Shown here one piece after another: positions 42,243 through 51,295 of a stretch of 64,000 bases of DNA. The position numbers were made by a program, and so were the translations under genes. The DNA lies in NCBI RefSeq assembly GCF_020832045.1, contig NZ_JAFIFK010000050.1:62001-126000 (forward strand). The letters are read 5' to 3'. The notes under the pieces were generated by a model that was given only the letters and a program-made list of their open reading frames with translations, ran no database searches and was not told the origin of the DNA. Source of the DNA: Halomonas sp. Its GTDB lineage: Bacteria > Pseudomonadota > Gammaproteobacteria > Pseudomonadales > Halomonadaceae. How positions within the stretch are numbered: position 1 is the stretch's first letter; the number at the start of each line of letters is the position of its first letter.

Positions 42243-44457
42243 TCTCACCGCCAGGCTTACACCTGATCCGAGCCTGTGGCTGCCCGAGGAGGAAGCTGAG
42301 GCCTTGGCGCGTGGCACCCATGGCGATCCGTTTTCGCTGCTAGGCGTCCATGAACACGACGGGGCTCCCATACTGAGGGTCTTCTTGCCCGGTGCGTTGG
42401 GCGTCGACGTGCTCGACCGAAAGGACGGTAGCTTTCGCTGCTGCCTGACGAGCATGCAGATCCCCGGCCTCTTTGCCGGCCGTCTGCCGTATGCAGCTCC
42501 CTACACCCTGCGCATTCGCTGGTCCAGCGGTGAAGAGAGCACGGAAGACCCCTACAGCTTCGACCTGCTGCTTGGCGAAATGGACCTTTATCTGATCGGC
42601 GAGGGTACGCATCGCTATCTGGGCGACTGTCTCGGCGCTCAGCACATGGCGGTGGAGGGCATCAAGGGGGTTCGTTTTGCCGTGTGGGCTCCCAATGCCC
42701 GGCGTGTCTCGGTGGTAGGCAATTTCAACGGCTGGGATGGGCGCCGCCATGTGATGCGTCTGCGCCATCCCGCTGGCGTCTGGGAGCTGTTCATTCCACG
42801 CATTGGCCCCGGTGAGTCCTACCAATACGAGATCCTCGATGCCCACGGAGCACTGGGCCTGCGGGCCGACCCGGTCGCGCTAGCCACTGAGACGCCACCC
42901 AGCACTGCCTCCGTCGTGGCCGATTCCACGCCCTACCAATGGCACGACGAGGCCTGGCTCGCACAACGCGGCAAGGCGCATGCGCCGAACCGGCCAATCA
43001 GCATTTATGAGGTGCACGCTTCCTCATGGCGGAAGCATGGCGGCGACCATGGCGAACTCTATAGCTGGCGCGAACTGGCCGAACACCTGATTCCCTACGT
43101 GCGGGAAATGGGCTTCACCCACGTTGAACTGCTGCCCATCATGGAACACCCGTTCGGCGGCTCCTGGGGCTACCAGCCGCTAAGCCAATTCGCCCCCAGC
43201 GGGCGCTTCGGCACACCTGCCGACTTCGCTCATTTCGTCGACGAGTGTCATCAGGCAGGACTCGGCGTGGTGCTCGACTGGGTGCCTGCCCACTTCCCCA
43301 CCGACCTCCACGGCCTGGCTCGCTTCGACGGCACAGCGCTGTACGAGTACGAGCACCCCTTCGAGGGCTTCCATCAGGATTGGGACACCTTCATCTATAA
43401 CTGGGGAAGGCGTGAGGTACACGGCTTTCTGCTGGCCTCGGCGCTGCACTGGCTGCGCCACTTTCATGTCGATGCACTACGCGTCGATGCCGTCGCCTCG
43501 ATGCTATATCGCAATTACTCGCGCAACGAGGGTGAGTGGATTCCCAACAAGCACGGCGGACATGAAAACCTGGAAGCGATCGACTTCCTGCGCCACCTCA
43601 ACGATGTTGTCAGCGAGGAAGCTCCCGGCACGCTGGTGATCGCCGAGGAGTCCACCGCCTGGCCCGGCGTTACAAAGCCGACCGCCGAGGGGGGGCTGGG
43701 ATTCGCCTACAAGTGGAACATGGGCTGGATGCACGACACCCTGAGCTTTATCGGTGAGGAACCCATCCATCGCCGATATCACCATCACCACATGACGTTT
43801 CCCATGGTCTACGCTTTTTCGGAGCATTACGTGTTGCCGATCTCCCACGACGAGGTCGTGCACGGCAAGGGATCGCTGATCGGCAAGATGCCTGGCGACG
43901 AGTGGCAGCAGTTCGCCAACCTACGCGCCTACCTCGCCACCATGTGGACCCAGCCCGGCAAGAAGCTGTTGTTCATGGGCTGCGAGTTCGGCCAATGGCG
44001 CGAGTGGAGCCACGATCGTGAACTTGACTGGTTCCTGCTCAGCGAGCCACGTCATTCCGGTGTACGCCAGCTGCTAACCGATCTCAATCACCTATACGTC
44101 GAGCATGCTGCCCTGCATGAATGCGATTCCGACCCTCACGGTTTCACCTGGGTGGTAGGCAACGACGATACCAACAGCGTCTTCGCCTGGCTGCGGTGGA
44201 GTGCTAAGGGAGAACCACTGTTGATCGTAGCCAACATGACGCCGGTTCCGCGCGGTGGCTACCGCTTGGGTGTGCCCCGCCCCGGATTATGGCAGGAGAT
44301 TTTCAACAGCGATGCCGAATGCTATGGCGGCTCGAATGTCGGCAATATGGGCCATCTGGAAGCCGAGGACGCTCCACTTCACGGCCAGACCGCCAGTCTA
44401 TCGATGACACTACCGCCGCTGGCGGTAGTGATATTGCAACCTGCCGAGCCACACTGA
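42235..44457 (+). CDS. glgB: 1,4-alpha-glucan branching enzyme
   Basis: A 740-residue GH13_9 enzyme from ATG 42235 (AAGGAG six bases upstream), overlapping treS by eight bases. Two N-terminal beta-sandwich domains ([20 protein letters not shown], then [20 protein letters not shown]) precede the barrel. The catalytic residues are in [16 protein letters not shown] (Asp), [14 protein letters not shown] (Glu) and [14 protein letters not shown] (Asp). It makes alpha-1,6 branches on the glucan formed by GlgE or GlgA. It is last in the nine-gene cluster. A strong hairpin is embedded in its last codons. Confidence 0.95.
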   Translation: MSDLTARLTPDPSLWLPEEEAEALARGTHGDPFSLLGVHEHDGAPILRVFLPGALGVDVLDRKDGSFRCCLTSMQIPGLFAGRLPYAAPYTLRIRWSSGEESTEDPYSFDLLLGEMDLYLIGEGTHRYLGDCLGAQHMAVEGIKGVRFAVWAPNARRVSVVGNFNGWDGRRHVMRLRHPAGVWELFIPRIGPGESYQYEILDAHGALGLRADPVALATETPPSTASVVADSTPYQWHDEAWLAQRGKAHAPNRPISIYEVHASSWRKHGGDHGELYSWRELAEHLIPYVREMGFTHVELLPIMEHPFGGSWGYQPLSQFAPSGRFGTPADFAHFVDECHQAGLGVVLDWVPAHFPTDLHGLARFDGTALYEYEHPFEGFHQDWDTFIYNWGRREVHGFLLASALHWLRHFHVDALRVDAVASMLYRNYSRNEGEWIPNKHGGHENLEAIDFLRHLNDVVSEEAPGTLVIAEESTAWPGVTKPTAEGGLGFAYKWNMGWMHDTLSFIGEEPIHRRYHHHHMTFPMVYAFSEHYVLPISHDEVVHGKGSLIGKMPGDEWQQFANLRAYLATMWTQPGKKLLFMGCEFGQWREWSHDRELDWFLLSEPRHSGVRQLLTDLNHLYVEHAALHECDSDPHGFTWVVGNDDTNSVFAWLRWSAKGEPLLIVANMTPVPRGGYRLGVPRPGLWQEIFNSDAECYGGSNVGNMGHLEAEDAPLHGQTASLSMTLPPLAVVILQPAEPH
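44408..44430 (+). repeat. Perfect 10-bp hairpin inside the 3' end of glgB
   Basis: CACTACCGCC-GCT-GGCGGTAGTG folds into a perfect 10-bp stem with a 3-nt loop about 10 codons before the stop. No U tract follows. It may stabilise the 3' end of the long glucan-cluster mRNA, or may simply reflect coding constraint (LPPLAVV). Confidence 0.5.
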
Positions 44458-44549
44458 GCAGCATCAGCCAACCCGGCCTCTTCGATGACCCTGGTTTCTA
44501 AAGGAGCGCGTGCGGTTGGTCGAAGCTGACCAACAGCGGGAATAGCGAC

Positions 44550-45233
44550 TCAGCCCAGCCGGTCGGCCAGTGCAATCAGATCGGCTACGGTCAGGTCGGG
44601 CTCGATGCCCCAGGGATCGAAGGGGGCATCGAGACTACGCCTGACCCAGGCGGCATGCAGCCCGGCATGGCGCGCGCCGATCACATCGAAGGGGTTGCTG
44701 GAGATCAGCCAGGTATCGCCGGGAGCGACCTCCAGACGGTTACGCAGATGAGCGTAAACGGCGGGGTCGGGCTTGAACCGCTTTACCTCATCGACGCTGA
44801 TCACTGCCTCGAAATGCGCGAGCACACCGGCCTGGTCGAGCAGGGCGTTCACCGCCTCGTAGGTGCCGTTGGAGAAAGCCACGCAGCGAAAGCCGGCAGC
44901 CGCCAGACGCTCCAGAGCGGTGGCAACCTCGGGAAAGGACGGCAATCGAGCATAAACGGCCATTAGGTGGTCCTTGTCGACATCCGACAGCTGGGTCTGC
45001 ATGGCTCGGTCGGTGAAATCCAGAGCTTCTCGAGTGCACTGTCCGAAGGGCAGATAGGCACCCATCAGGCCACGCCGGAAGCTGTACTCCAACTGTTTGT
45101 CACGCCAGCGACGCGAGAACTCGGCGGCAAGCTCCGTCTTGCCACTCTTGCCTAGCCGTGCCTCAAGCTCGGTGACAACGCCGTGGGTATCGATCAGGGT
45201 ACCGTAGACATCGAAGGCCAGTACCGTTGCCAT
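44550..45233 (-). CDS. Haloacid dehalogenase type II-like HAD hydrolase
   Basis: A 226-residue HAD hydrolase from ATG 45233, with GGAG eight bases upstream (the track uses GTG 45242). Motif I is VLAFDVYGTLID with the Asp nucleophile, motif II is in AFSNGTYEAV, the Lys is in EVKRFKPDPAVY and motif III is SSNPFDVIGARHAG, the type II 2-haloacid dehalogenase pattern. Many such proteins act on other 2-substituted acids, so the substrate is unsure. It is the last gene on the minus-strand side of the ectoine locus, 87 bp after eutC. A link to the pathway is unproven. Confidence 0.85.
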   Translation of the reverse strand: MATVLAFDVYGTLIDTHGVVTELEARLGKSGKTELAAEFSRRWRDKQLEYSFRRGLMGAYLPFGQCTREALDFTDRAMQTQLSDVDKDHLMAVYARLPSFPEVATALERLAAAGFRCVAFSNGTYEAVNALLDQAGVLAHFEAVISVDEVKRFKPDPAVYAHLRNRLEVAPGDTWLISSNPFDVIGARHAGLHAAWVRRSLDAPFDPWGIEPDLTVADLIALADRLG

Positions 45234-45320
45234 ATGCCGCACTCCTCGTTTCGCTTCGTCCTTCTCAGCATGGGGGCAGGAAGTCAGTTGCTCAAGGCCT
45301 GCCAGGCGAGACGTGGCGGC

Positions 45321-46274
45321 TCATCGTCCGGCAAGTCGCGACAAAGCGAAGCTGGCGATAGCCGTGTCCTGCACGCCGGTGCCGGTCAGGTCGCAGACCG
45401 TGATGTCGGCCTCGGAAGTCCGTAACCGCTCGCCCCGGTCGATCACCCGGCCAAGCTCTAGAACAACGAACGGTGGCTCACGCTTCTCCTGGGTAAAGAC
45501 CTTGAGTTCACCATTGTGCTCACTTTGCGCGCGACAATCGCAAACGAAGGCACCGGCATGGATCAGCACCGATTCGTCGAGCTCGCGCTTATCGGGACTG
45601 TCCGACCCCATGGCCGTAACATGCACGCCATCCGGCAGATCGTGGGCGAACAGCAGTGGCTCTCGCGCCGACGTCGCCGTGATGATGATATCGGCTTGGT
45701 CGCAGGCGGAATGCACGCTGTCATGCATGCTGACGGTAAAGCCTCGACTGCGCATGCGATCGGCGTAGTCCTCGGCTCCCTCAGAGCGGCGAGCCCACAC
45801 GTCAACGATATCGATGTTGCGCACAAGGCGCAGGGCTTCGACCTGGCGCTGCGCCTGCTCACCGGCGCCCAGGACCGCCACCCGACGGCTGTCCTCACGG
45901 GAAAGATACTTGGCGGCGATGGCGCCCGCCATGGCAGTGCGCACCATGGTCAGGTAGCCTTCGTCGAACAGAACCGCCTCGACCTGACCGGTCCTTGCAG
46001 AGAACAGCATCATCAGACCGTTGAGACTCGGCAGGCCATGCTTGGGGTTGTCGAAGGCGCCACTGCTGACCTTGATCGCATAGCGCTCCCAGCCTTTGAT
46101 GTGAGCGGTCTTGACGTCGACTTCGCTGTTGAACTCCTCCATGACCATCGACAGGATCGCCGGTTGCACCGCCTCGCCGCGCCCCAGGGCGATAAAGCCC
46201 GCCTCCACCTGGCGCAGCGCCTCGTCGTCGATACCCACCACGGCCTGAATTTCATCACGTTGATAGAGCTTCAT
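45321..46274 (-). CDS. eutC: EutC, ornithine cyclodeaminase-like protein of hydroxyectoine utilisation
   Basis: A 317-residue member of the ornithine cyclodeaminase/mu-crystallin family, starting at ATG 46274 with GGAGG five bases upstream. The start overlaps the eutB stop (ATGA), and the track start 46286 lies in eutB. The NAD-binding loop is VAVLGAGEQAQRQVEAL, with the family stretch HIKGWERYAIKVSSGAF before it. In ectoine-degrading bacteria EutB and EutC sit together and are proposed to help convert hydroxyectoine to ectoine. The assignment here rests on family plus context with doeABXCD. Confidence 0.88.
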   Translation of the reverse strand: MKLYQRDEIQAVVGIDDEALRQVEAGFIALGRGEAVQPAILSMVMEEFNSEVDVKTAHIKGWERYAIKVSSGAFDNPKHGLPSLNGLMMLFSARTGQVEAVLFDEGYLTMVRTAMAGAIAAKYLSREDSRRVAVLGAGEQAQRQVEALRLVRNIDIVDVWARRSEGAEDYADRMRSRGFTVSMHDSVHSACDQADIIITATSAREPLLFAHDLPDGVHVTAMGSDSPDKRELDESVLIHAGAFVCDCRAQSEHNGELKVFTQEKREPPFVVLELGRVIDRGERLRTSEADITVCDLTGTGVQDTAIASFALSRLAGR

Positions 46275-47326
46275 CCCTTCCTCCATGAAGTCCGAAAAGC
46301 AACTCTACGACCGGCAAGTCGGCGAGCCCGATCCAGCGTATCGAGTCCCACCCCATTGCCGGAGACGATCAGTGCTACCCGCTGGCCGCTCACGTCGAGT
46401 TCATGCTCGTTGAGTGCGGCAAGCCCCACCGCAGCGGCACCTTCCACCATCAGCTTTTCATGCTCGAGAAAGTCGACCATGGCATGGGCGATGGCCGCCT
46501 CCGAGACTTGATAATGGTTGTCCATCACCTTGCGCACCAGGTCCAGGGTGCACTGGTTGTCGAGACCGATACCGCCACAGAGAGAGTCAGCCAGGCTGTC
46601 GACCTCTTCCACCTCGACGGGCCGGCCCGCTTGCAGGCTTTCCCACATGGCCGCCCCCCGGGATAGGCTCACCCCCGTCAGCTGCGTCTCGGGACGTATG
46701 GCCTTCACCGTTGCGCCGATGCCGCCCAAGAGCCCGCCGCCGGAAAGAGCGACGATGACACGATCAAGATCGGGCGCGTCCTCCATCAGCTCCAACCCGA
46801 TGGTGCCCTGCCCCGCGGCGATCAGCGGGTCGTCGAAGGGTGGGATCAACCTCATGCCGCGCTCATGCACCAGCCGATCGACCTCGAGGAAGGCTTCGTC
46901 CTGACTTTCGCCCACGCGTCTCACCTCGGCGCCCAATGCCTCGATGGCGGCCACCTTGTTGGCCGGCACCAGCCGCGAGAGGCAGATCGTCGCCGGCACC
47001 CCGAGCCGGGCTGCGGCAAACGCCACCGCACGCCCATGGTTGCCGGTGGAAGCCGTGGTCACACCGGCGGCCAGGGCATCTCGCCCTTCACGCTCGATCA
47101 GCGCGGCGATCATGTTGGTGGCCCCGCGCAGCTTGAAGGCCCCCGTAGGTTGAAGGGTTTCCAGCTTGAGCAGGATCTCGGCGTCGAAGCGCCGGGACAG
47201 CATAGCGGAATGAATCAATGGGGTACGCACCGCCTCACCGGCAATGCGCCGGCGCGCCTGGTAAACGGAAGCGAGGGAAACACCGTGGTTGGAATACGAC
47301 ATATCGCTGTTGATTCGAAGGCTCAT
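46271..47326 (-). CDS. eutB: EutB, threonine dehydratase-like PLP enzyme of hydroxyectoine utilisation
   Basis: A 351-residue fold-type II PLP enzyme resembling threonine/serine dehydratase. The Schiff-base Lys is in PTGAFKLRGATNMIAAL, the phosphate loop in VALSGGGLLGGIGA, and TTASTGNHGRAVAFAAARLG is also typical. Coded upstream of and coupled to eutC, as in known hydroxyectoine gene clusters, where it is proposed to act on hydroxyectoine-derived intermediates. An internal ATG at 47302 is an alternative start, and neither has a strong ribosome site. A terminator separates it from doeD, so eutBC may have its own promoter. Confidence 0.87.
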   Translation of the reverse strand: MSLRINSDMSYSNHGVSLASVYQARRRIAGEAVRTPLIHSAMLSRRFDAEILLKLETLQPTGAFKLRGATNMIAALIEREGRDALAAGVTTASTGNHGRAVAFAAARLGVPATICLSRLVPANKVAAIEALGAEVRRVGESQDEAFLEVDRLVHERGMRLIPPFDDPLIAAGQGTIGLELMEDAPDLDRVIVALSGGGLLGGIGATVKAIRPETQLTGVSLSRGAAMWESLQAGRPVEVEEVDSLADSLCGGIGLDNQCTLDLVRKVMDNHYQVSEAAIAHAMVDFLEHEKLMVEGAAAVGLAALNEHELDVSGQRVALIVSGNGVGLDTLDRARRLAGRRVAFRTSWRKG

Positions 47327-47375
47327 AGCGTCGGTTAGCGTTTTTCCAGACTAGGAAAGATTGCCGGGTAGAGCC

Positions 47376-47405
47376 AAGAAAAAGGCCGCGGGGTTGCCCG
47401 CGGCC
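47376..47405 (-). terminator. Rho-independent terminator after doeD
   Basis: GGCCGCGGG-4 nt-CCCGCGGCC is a perfect 9-bp GC stem. On the minus strand it is followed by TTTTTCTT, only 19 bp beyond the doeD stop. It should end the doeC-doeD transcript before eutB. Confidence 0.88.
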
Positions 47406-47423
47406 ATGTTGTGACACGGCGAT

Positions 47424-48848
47424 TCAGCTGATCGACATGACGGTCTTGATGGCACCTTCACGGACCAGCTGATCGGTGACCTTGCTCACAGCGCGCTCGG
47501 TGCGGGCAACGATCTCGTCTACCTCGGCGCGGGTCGCGACCAACGGCGGGGCAAAGCCGAGAATGTCGCCCTGAGGCATGGCGCGGGCGATCAGGTTCTC
47601 GTCCAGCGCTGCCGCGGCGATACGCGCACCGACCTTGTGCGCGGCGTCGAAGTGCTGGCGCTTGGCCGGGTCGACGGAGAATTCCAGCGCGGCCAGCATG
47701 CCCACGCCGCGCACGTTACCGACGATGGGATGCTCGCCGAAGGCGGCCTGCATCTGCTGCTGCAGATAGGCGCCGGTCTCGGCGGCGTTGGCGGTAAGCC
47801 CCTCGCGCTCGATGATCGCCAGGTTGGCCAGCGCAGCGGCACACCCAAGGGCGTGGCCGGAGTAGGTCCAGCCGTGACCGATGGGACCATACTCGGCGGT
47901 GCCCTGCTCCAGCACGCTCCACACGCGGTCGCCGACGATCACGCCGGAGAGCGGCTGGTAGGCGCTGGTCAGGCCCTTGGCGACGGTAATCAGGTCGGGC
48001 TTGATACCGTAATAGTGGCTGCCGAAGTCAGCGCCGATACGGCCGAAGCCGCATACCACTTCGTCGGCGATCAGCAGCACGTCGTACTTGGCCAGCACCG
48101 CCTGAATCGCCTCCCAGTAGCCTTCCGGTGGCGGCACGATACCGCCGGTGCCGAGCACCGGTTCGCCGATGAAGGCGGCCACGGTGTCGGGGCCTTCGGC
48201 CAGGATCATCTCCTCCAGCTTCTGCGCGCAGAACCGGGAGAATTCACGCTCACTCATGCCTTGCTGCTCGGCAGCGCGGTGGTAGTAGTGCGGCGCCTCG
48301 GTGTGCAGGATACCGGCTAACGGCAGGTCGAACTGGTCGTGAAACGCCTTGAGACCGGTCAGCGAGCCGGTGGCCAGGCCCGAGCCGTGGTAGCCGCGCT
48401 GGCGCGAGATCACCTTCTTCTTCTGCGGGCGACCCAGCACGTTGTTGTAGTAGCGCACGATCTTGAGCTGGGTCTCGTTGGCGTCAGAGCCGCCGAGGCC
48501 GTAGTAGACCTTGGACATGCCGGGGCCGGCGAGCGCGAGAATCTTCTCGGAGAGTGCGATCTGCGGCTCGTTGGAGTGGCCCACGTAGGTGTGGTAGTAC
48601 GAGAGCTCCAGCGCCTGCTGGTAGATCGCCTCGGCCACCTCGGTGCGGCCGTAGCCGATGTTGACGCAGTACAGCCCGGCGAAACCGTCGATGAACTCGC
48701 GGCCATCCTTGTCGACGATATGAATGCCCTTGCCGCCGGTGATCACCCGGCCCGGTGCGTCGCCATGGGCGAAGTCGCGCAGGTGGGTGGAGGCGTGAAA
48801 GGTGACCTTGCGGTCGCGCTCGATCAGATCGCGGTGCTGCTGGTTCAT
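47424..48848 (-). CDS. doeD: Diaminobutyrate transaminase-type class III aminotransferase (DoeD)
   Basis: ATG 48848 gives 474 residues; the track start 49001 runs into the intergenic repeat. It is a class III PLP aminotransferase with the Lys in DLITVAKGLTSAYQPLSG and the Asp in LLIADEVVCGFGR. In Halomonas DoeD moves the amino group of L-2,4-diaminobutyrate to give aspartate semialdehyde, the DoeC substrate. Similar enzymes act on beta-alanine or putrescine, so the identity leans on the locus. GAGAG precedes the start. A terminator follows it, and the noncoding repeat separates it from doeC. Confidence 0.9.
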   Translation of the reverse strand: MNQQHRDLIERDRKVTFHASTHLRDFAHGDAPGRVITGGKGIHIVDKDGREFIDGFAGLYCVNIGYGRTEVAEAIYQQALELSYYHTYVGHSNEPQIALSEKILALAGPGMSKVYYGLGGSDANETQLKIVRYYNNVLGRPQKKKVISRQRGYHGSGLATGSLTGLKAFHDQFDLPLAGILHTEAPHYYHRAAEQQGMSEREFSRFCAQKLEEMILAEGPDTVAAFIGEPVLGTGGIVPPPEGYWEAIQAVLAKYDVLLIADEVVCGFGRIGADFGSHYYGIKPDLITVAKGLTSAYQPLSGVIVGDRVWSVLEQGTAEYGPIGHGWTYSGHALGCAAALANLAIIEREGLTANAAETGAYLQQQMQAAFGEHPIVGNVRGVGMLAALEFSVDPAKRQHFDAAHKVGARIAAAALDENLIARAMPQGDILGFAPPLVATRAEVDEIVARTERAVSKVTDQLVREGAIKTVMSIS

Positions 48849-48889
48849 CAGACTCTCTCTTATCTCAAGGTCCCTGCCGCAGCGGGGAG

Positions 48890-49116
48890 AGTGTTCACAT
48901 GACGCATATTGGGATGTACATCGCCGCCATGCGACAACTCGCGATGCCCTCGGACGAAACCCTGAGGCTTCGCTTGCGGCTTGCGCGTCGAATCGGAACA
49001 AGGTCCCTCTTGCCGATTCTCGATCGATATCCCTGTCGATCGCCGCGCGCCGCTGCGCTTGCCTCAGCGTCCTCGGGTAGATATCGCTCGATGTCGCATC
49101 CCGGCTAAGTGTTCAC
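48890..49116. repeat. Noncoding element flanked by 9-bp direct repeats with imperfect terminal inverted repeats
   Basis: AGTGTTCAC occurs at 48890-48898 and again at 49108-49116, enclosing 209 bp. The inner ends are imperfect inverted copies. On the left are GGGATGTACATCG, ATGCGACA and CTGAGGC. Read from the right on the other strand are GGGATGCGACATCGAG, the same ATGCGACA, and CTGAGGC. A smaller CGATCGA/TCGATCG stem lies nearer the middle. No ORF of note is present. This resembles a small nonautonomous insertion or REP/ERIC-like repeat. The right direct repeat touches the doeC stop codon. Only one copy is present in the window. Confidence 0.55.
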
Positions 49117-50615
49117 TAGCTTCCGGAAACAGACCCCAAGGCGCCGAGGCAGTAATACTTCGTTTCCAGATACTCGTCGATGCCGGTAATGCCGCCCTCG
49201 CGACCCAGCCCCGACTGCTTGACGCCGCCAAAGGGCACCGGCGGGCCGGTCATCTTCACCGAGTTGACGCTGACCATGCCGAACTCCAGCGCCCGCAGCA
49301 GCTTCCAGATGCGGCGGATGTCGTGGGTGTAGACATAGGCCGCCAGGCCGTACTCGGTATCGTTGGCCATGGCGATGACTTCATCGTCGTCGCGGTAGGC
49401 GGTCACGCCCGCCACCGGGGCGAAGTTCTCCTCGCGCCATACCTTCATCTGCGGCGTCACGTCGGTCAGCAGAACGGGCATGAAGAAGTTCTCGCCCGGC
49501 GCCTGGGTCTGGTCGCCGGCCACCAGCGTGGCGCCACGAGAGATGGCGTCGTCGACGATGGCGGAAGCCTTGTCCACCGCCTGGCGGTGGATCAGGGGCC
49601 CCATGTCGACCTCGCCCTCCATGCCGTTGCCCACGGTCAACGCCGCCATGCGCTCGGCAAAGTGCGCGACGAACTCATCGTGGATCGACTCGTGCACCAG
49701 AATGCGGTTGGCTGCCAGGCAGTCCTGACCCGCCGTCTGGAACTTTGCCGCAACCGCGGCGAAGGCCGCCTCCTTCGGGTCCATGTCGGGGCCGACGATG
49801 AACGGGGCGTTGCCGCCCAGCTCCAGCGACACGCGCTTCACGGTCTGGGCGCTCTGCTCCAGCAGCAGCCGACCGACGCGCGTGGAACCGGTGAAGGATA
49901 GCGCCTTGACGTGCTCCTCGGCACACAGAATTTTCGACACTTCCGCCGGCTCGCCCAGCACCACGTTGAATACCCCCGCCGGAATGCCGGCTCGCTCGGC
50001 CAGTTCGGCCAGCGCCAGCGCCGAGAACGGGGTCTCGCCGGCCGGCTTGACGATCACCGGGCAGCCGGCGGCCAGGGCGGCGGCGGCCTTGCGAGTGATC
50101 ATCGCCAGCGGAAAGTTCCACGGCGTGATCAGTGCGGCAATGCCCACCGGCTCCTTGAGCGTACCCAGGGCGGCGTTGGGGATGTGGCTGGGAATGGTCT
50201 CGCCGAAGGTGCGCTTGCCCTCCTCGGCGAACCAGCGCACGAAACTGGCGCCGTACTCCACTTCGCCGCGAGCGTCGGGCAGCGGCTTGCCCTGCTCCAG
50301 CGTCATGATGATGGCGAGATCCTCACGGTTCGCTTGAAGCAGGTCGTGCCAGGCCATGAGACGCTCGGCACGCTCGTCAGCGCGCAGCGCACGCCAGTGC
50401 GCGAAAGCGGCATCGGCAGCGTCTATCGCTTCGCGGATCTGATGCGCTTCGAGCCAGGGGATATAGCCGATGGATTCGCCGGTGGCGGGATCGAACACGG
50501 TCTCTTCACGGCCGCCCTCGCCATGAGTCCACTTGCCGTTGACGTAGGCGTGCTGACGAAACAGACGCGGATCATCAAGCATGGTGGACAGTGTATTGGT
50601 CAGCTTCATGTTCAT
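49116..50615 (-). CDS. doeC: NAD(P)-dependent semialdehyde dehydrogenase (DoeC)
   Basis: A 499-residue aldehyde dehydrogenase starting at ATG 50615, with GGGAGG five bases upstream. The conserved Glu lies in SLELGGNAPFIV and the catalytic Cys in FQTAGQDCLAANRI. General family scoring would call it succinate-semialdehyde dehydrogenase (GabD-like). In Halomonas the doe-locus enzyme oxidises aspartate semialdehyde to aspartate, the last step of ectoine breakdown, and that is the likely role here. It is preceded by the doeX terminator and followed by the noncoding repeat and doeD. Confidence 0.9.
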   Translation of the reverse strand: MNMKLTNTLSTMLDDPRLFRQHAYVNGKWTHGEGGREETVFDPATGESIGYIPWLEAHQIREAIDAADAAFAHWRALRADERAERLMAWHDLLQANREDLAIIMTLEQGKPLPDARGEVEYGASFVRWFAEEGKRTFGETIPSHIPNAALGTLKEPVGIAALITPWNFPLAMITRKAAAALAAGCPVIVKPAGETPFSALALAELAERAGIPAGVFNVVLGEPAEVSKILCAEEHVKALSFTGSTRVGRLLLEQSAQTVKRVSLELGGNAPFIVGPDMDPKEAAFAAVAAKFQTAGQDCLAANRILVHESIHDEFVAHFAERMAALTVGNGMEGEVDMGPLIHRQAVDKASAIVDDAISRGATLVAGDQTQAPGENFFMPVLLTDVTPQMKVWREENFAPVAGVTAYRDDDEVIAMANDTEYGLAAYVYTHDIRRIWKLLRALEFGMVSVNSVKMTGPPVPFGGVKQSGLGREGGITGIDEYLETKYYCLGALGSVSGS

Positions 50616-50659
50616 GGGCACCTCCCCTGACACCGACCCTCGCTCACGGGCCGGCTGTG

Positions 50660-50690
50660 GCAAAAACGACAGAGCAGCCGGCGGCTGCTC
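50660..50690 (-). terminator. Terminator between doeX and doeC
   Basis: GAGCAGCC-GGC-GGCTGCTC forms an 8-bp stem. On the minus strand a TTTTT run begins five bases after it. It lies about 110 bp beyond the doeX stop and 45 bp before the doeC start, suggesting that doeABX and doeCD are at least partly separate transcripts. Confidence 0.55.
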
Positions 50691-50802
50691 AATGGCTACA
50701 GGGTAAGGGCAAACCCGGGGCGGGACTTTTCGTTAACCAGCAGGGCAAGTGCGCTTTTTTTTGTGTTAGCCGGCAAAGCTGTGCTTTTTTCCTCGCCGCG
50801 GC

Positions 50803-51276
50803 TCAGGCCAGCCGGTCGGGCATGACGTGGGAGCTCTTCTGCTTCACCGTCTTGGTCACGATGTAGGTGAAATAGCGCTCGATACCGACCTCTGAGGTGA
50901 GCCACGCATCGATCAGCCGCTGGTAGGCATCGACGGAGTCGGCCTCGATCTTGATCAGATAGTCGACCCCGCCCCCCACCGCCACACACTCGGTGACTTC
51001 CGGCGTCTCCTGCACCCGGGCCTCGAAGAGGGCAAAGCTCTCGGCATTGTGCTGCTTGAGCTCGATCTGCACCCACACCGGAGTAAGTTTGACCAGCGCA
51101 TCGGGGTTGATACGCGCACTGTACCCCTCGATGATGCCGGCCTTCTCCAGGCGCCGAACCCGCTCCCAGCACGGGCTGACCGAGAGATTGATCGCCTCGG
51201 CCAGCTTCGACTTGGTGATGCGACCATCGCGGGTCAGGATCTCGAGAATCTTCAGGTCATAGCGATCGAGTTTCAT
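50803..51276 (-). CDS. doeX: DoeX, Lrp/AsnC-family regulator of ectoine catabolism
   Basis: A 157-residue regulator. The N-terminal helix-turn-helix is DGRITKSKLAEAINLSVSPC followed by WERVRRLEKAGIIEGYSARI. The C-terminal RAM ligand domain has VAVGGGVDYLIKIEADSVDA. In Halomonas DoeX binds upstream of doeA and responds to pathway intermediates. It is coded between doeB and doeC on the same strand, 19 bp after doeB. About 190 bp follow it, containing two T-rich runs on the minus strand and a terminator. Confidence 0.92.
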   Translation of the reverse strand: MKLDRYDLKILEILTRDGRITKSKLAEAINLSVSPCWERVRRLEKAGIIEGYSARINPDALVKLTPVWVQIELKQHNAESFALFEARVQETPEVTECVAVGGGVDYLIKIEADSVDAYQRLIDAWLTSEVGIERYFTYIVTKTVKQKSSHVMPDRLA

Positions 51277-51295
51277 TGTTCTCTCTATGTCAGCC

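Noticed and set aside
48899-49108. Small ORFs inside the doeC-doeD repeat (48899..49108 and overlaps)
   Set aside because: Arg/Leu/Ser-rich chance products of a structured noncoding repeat.
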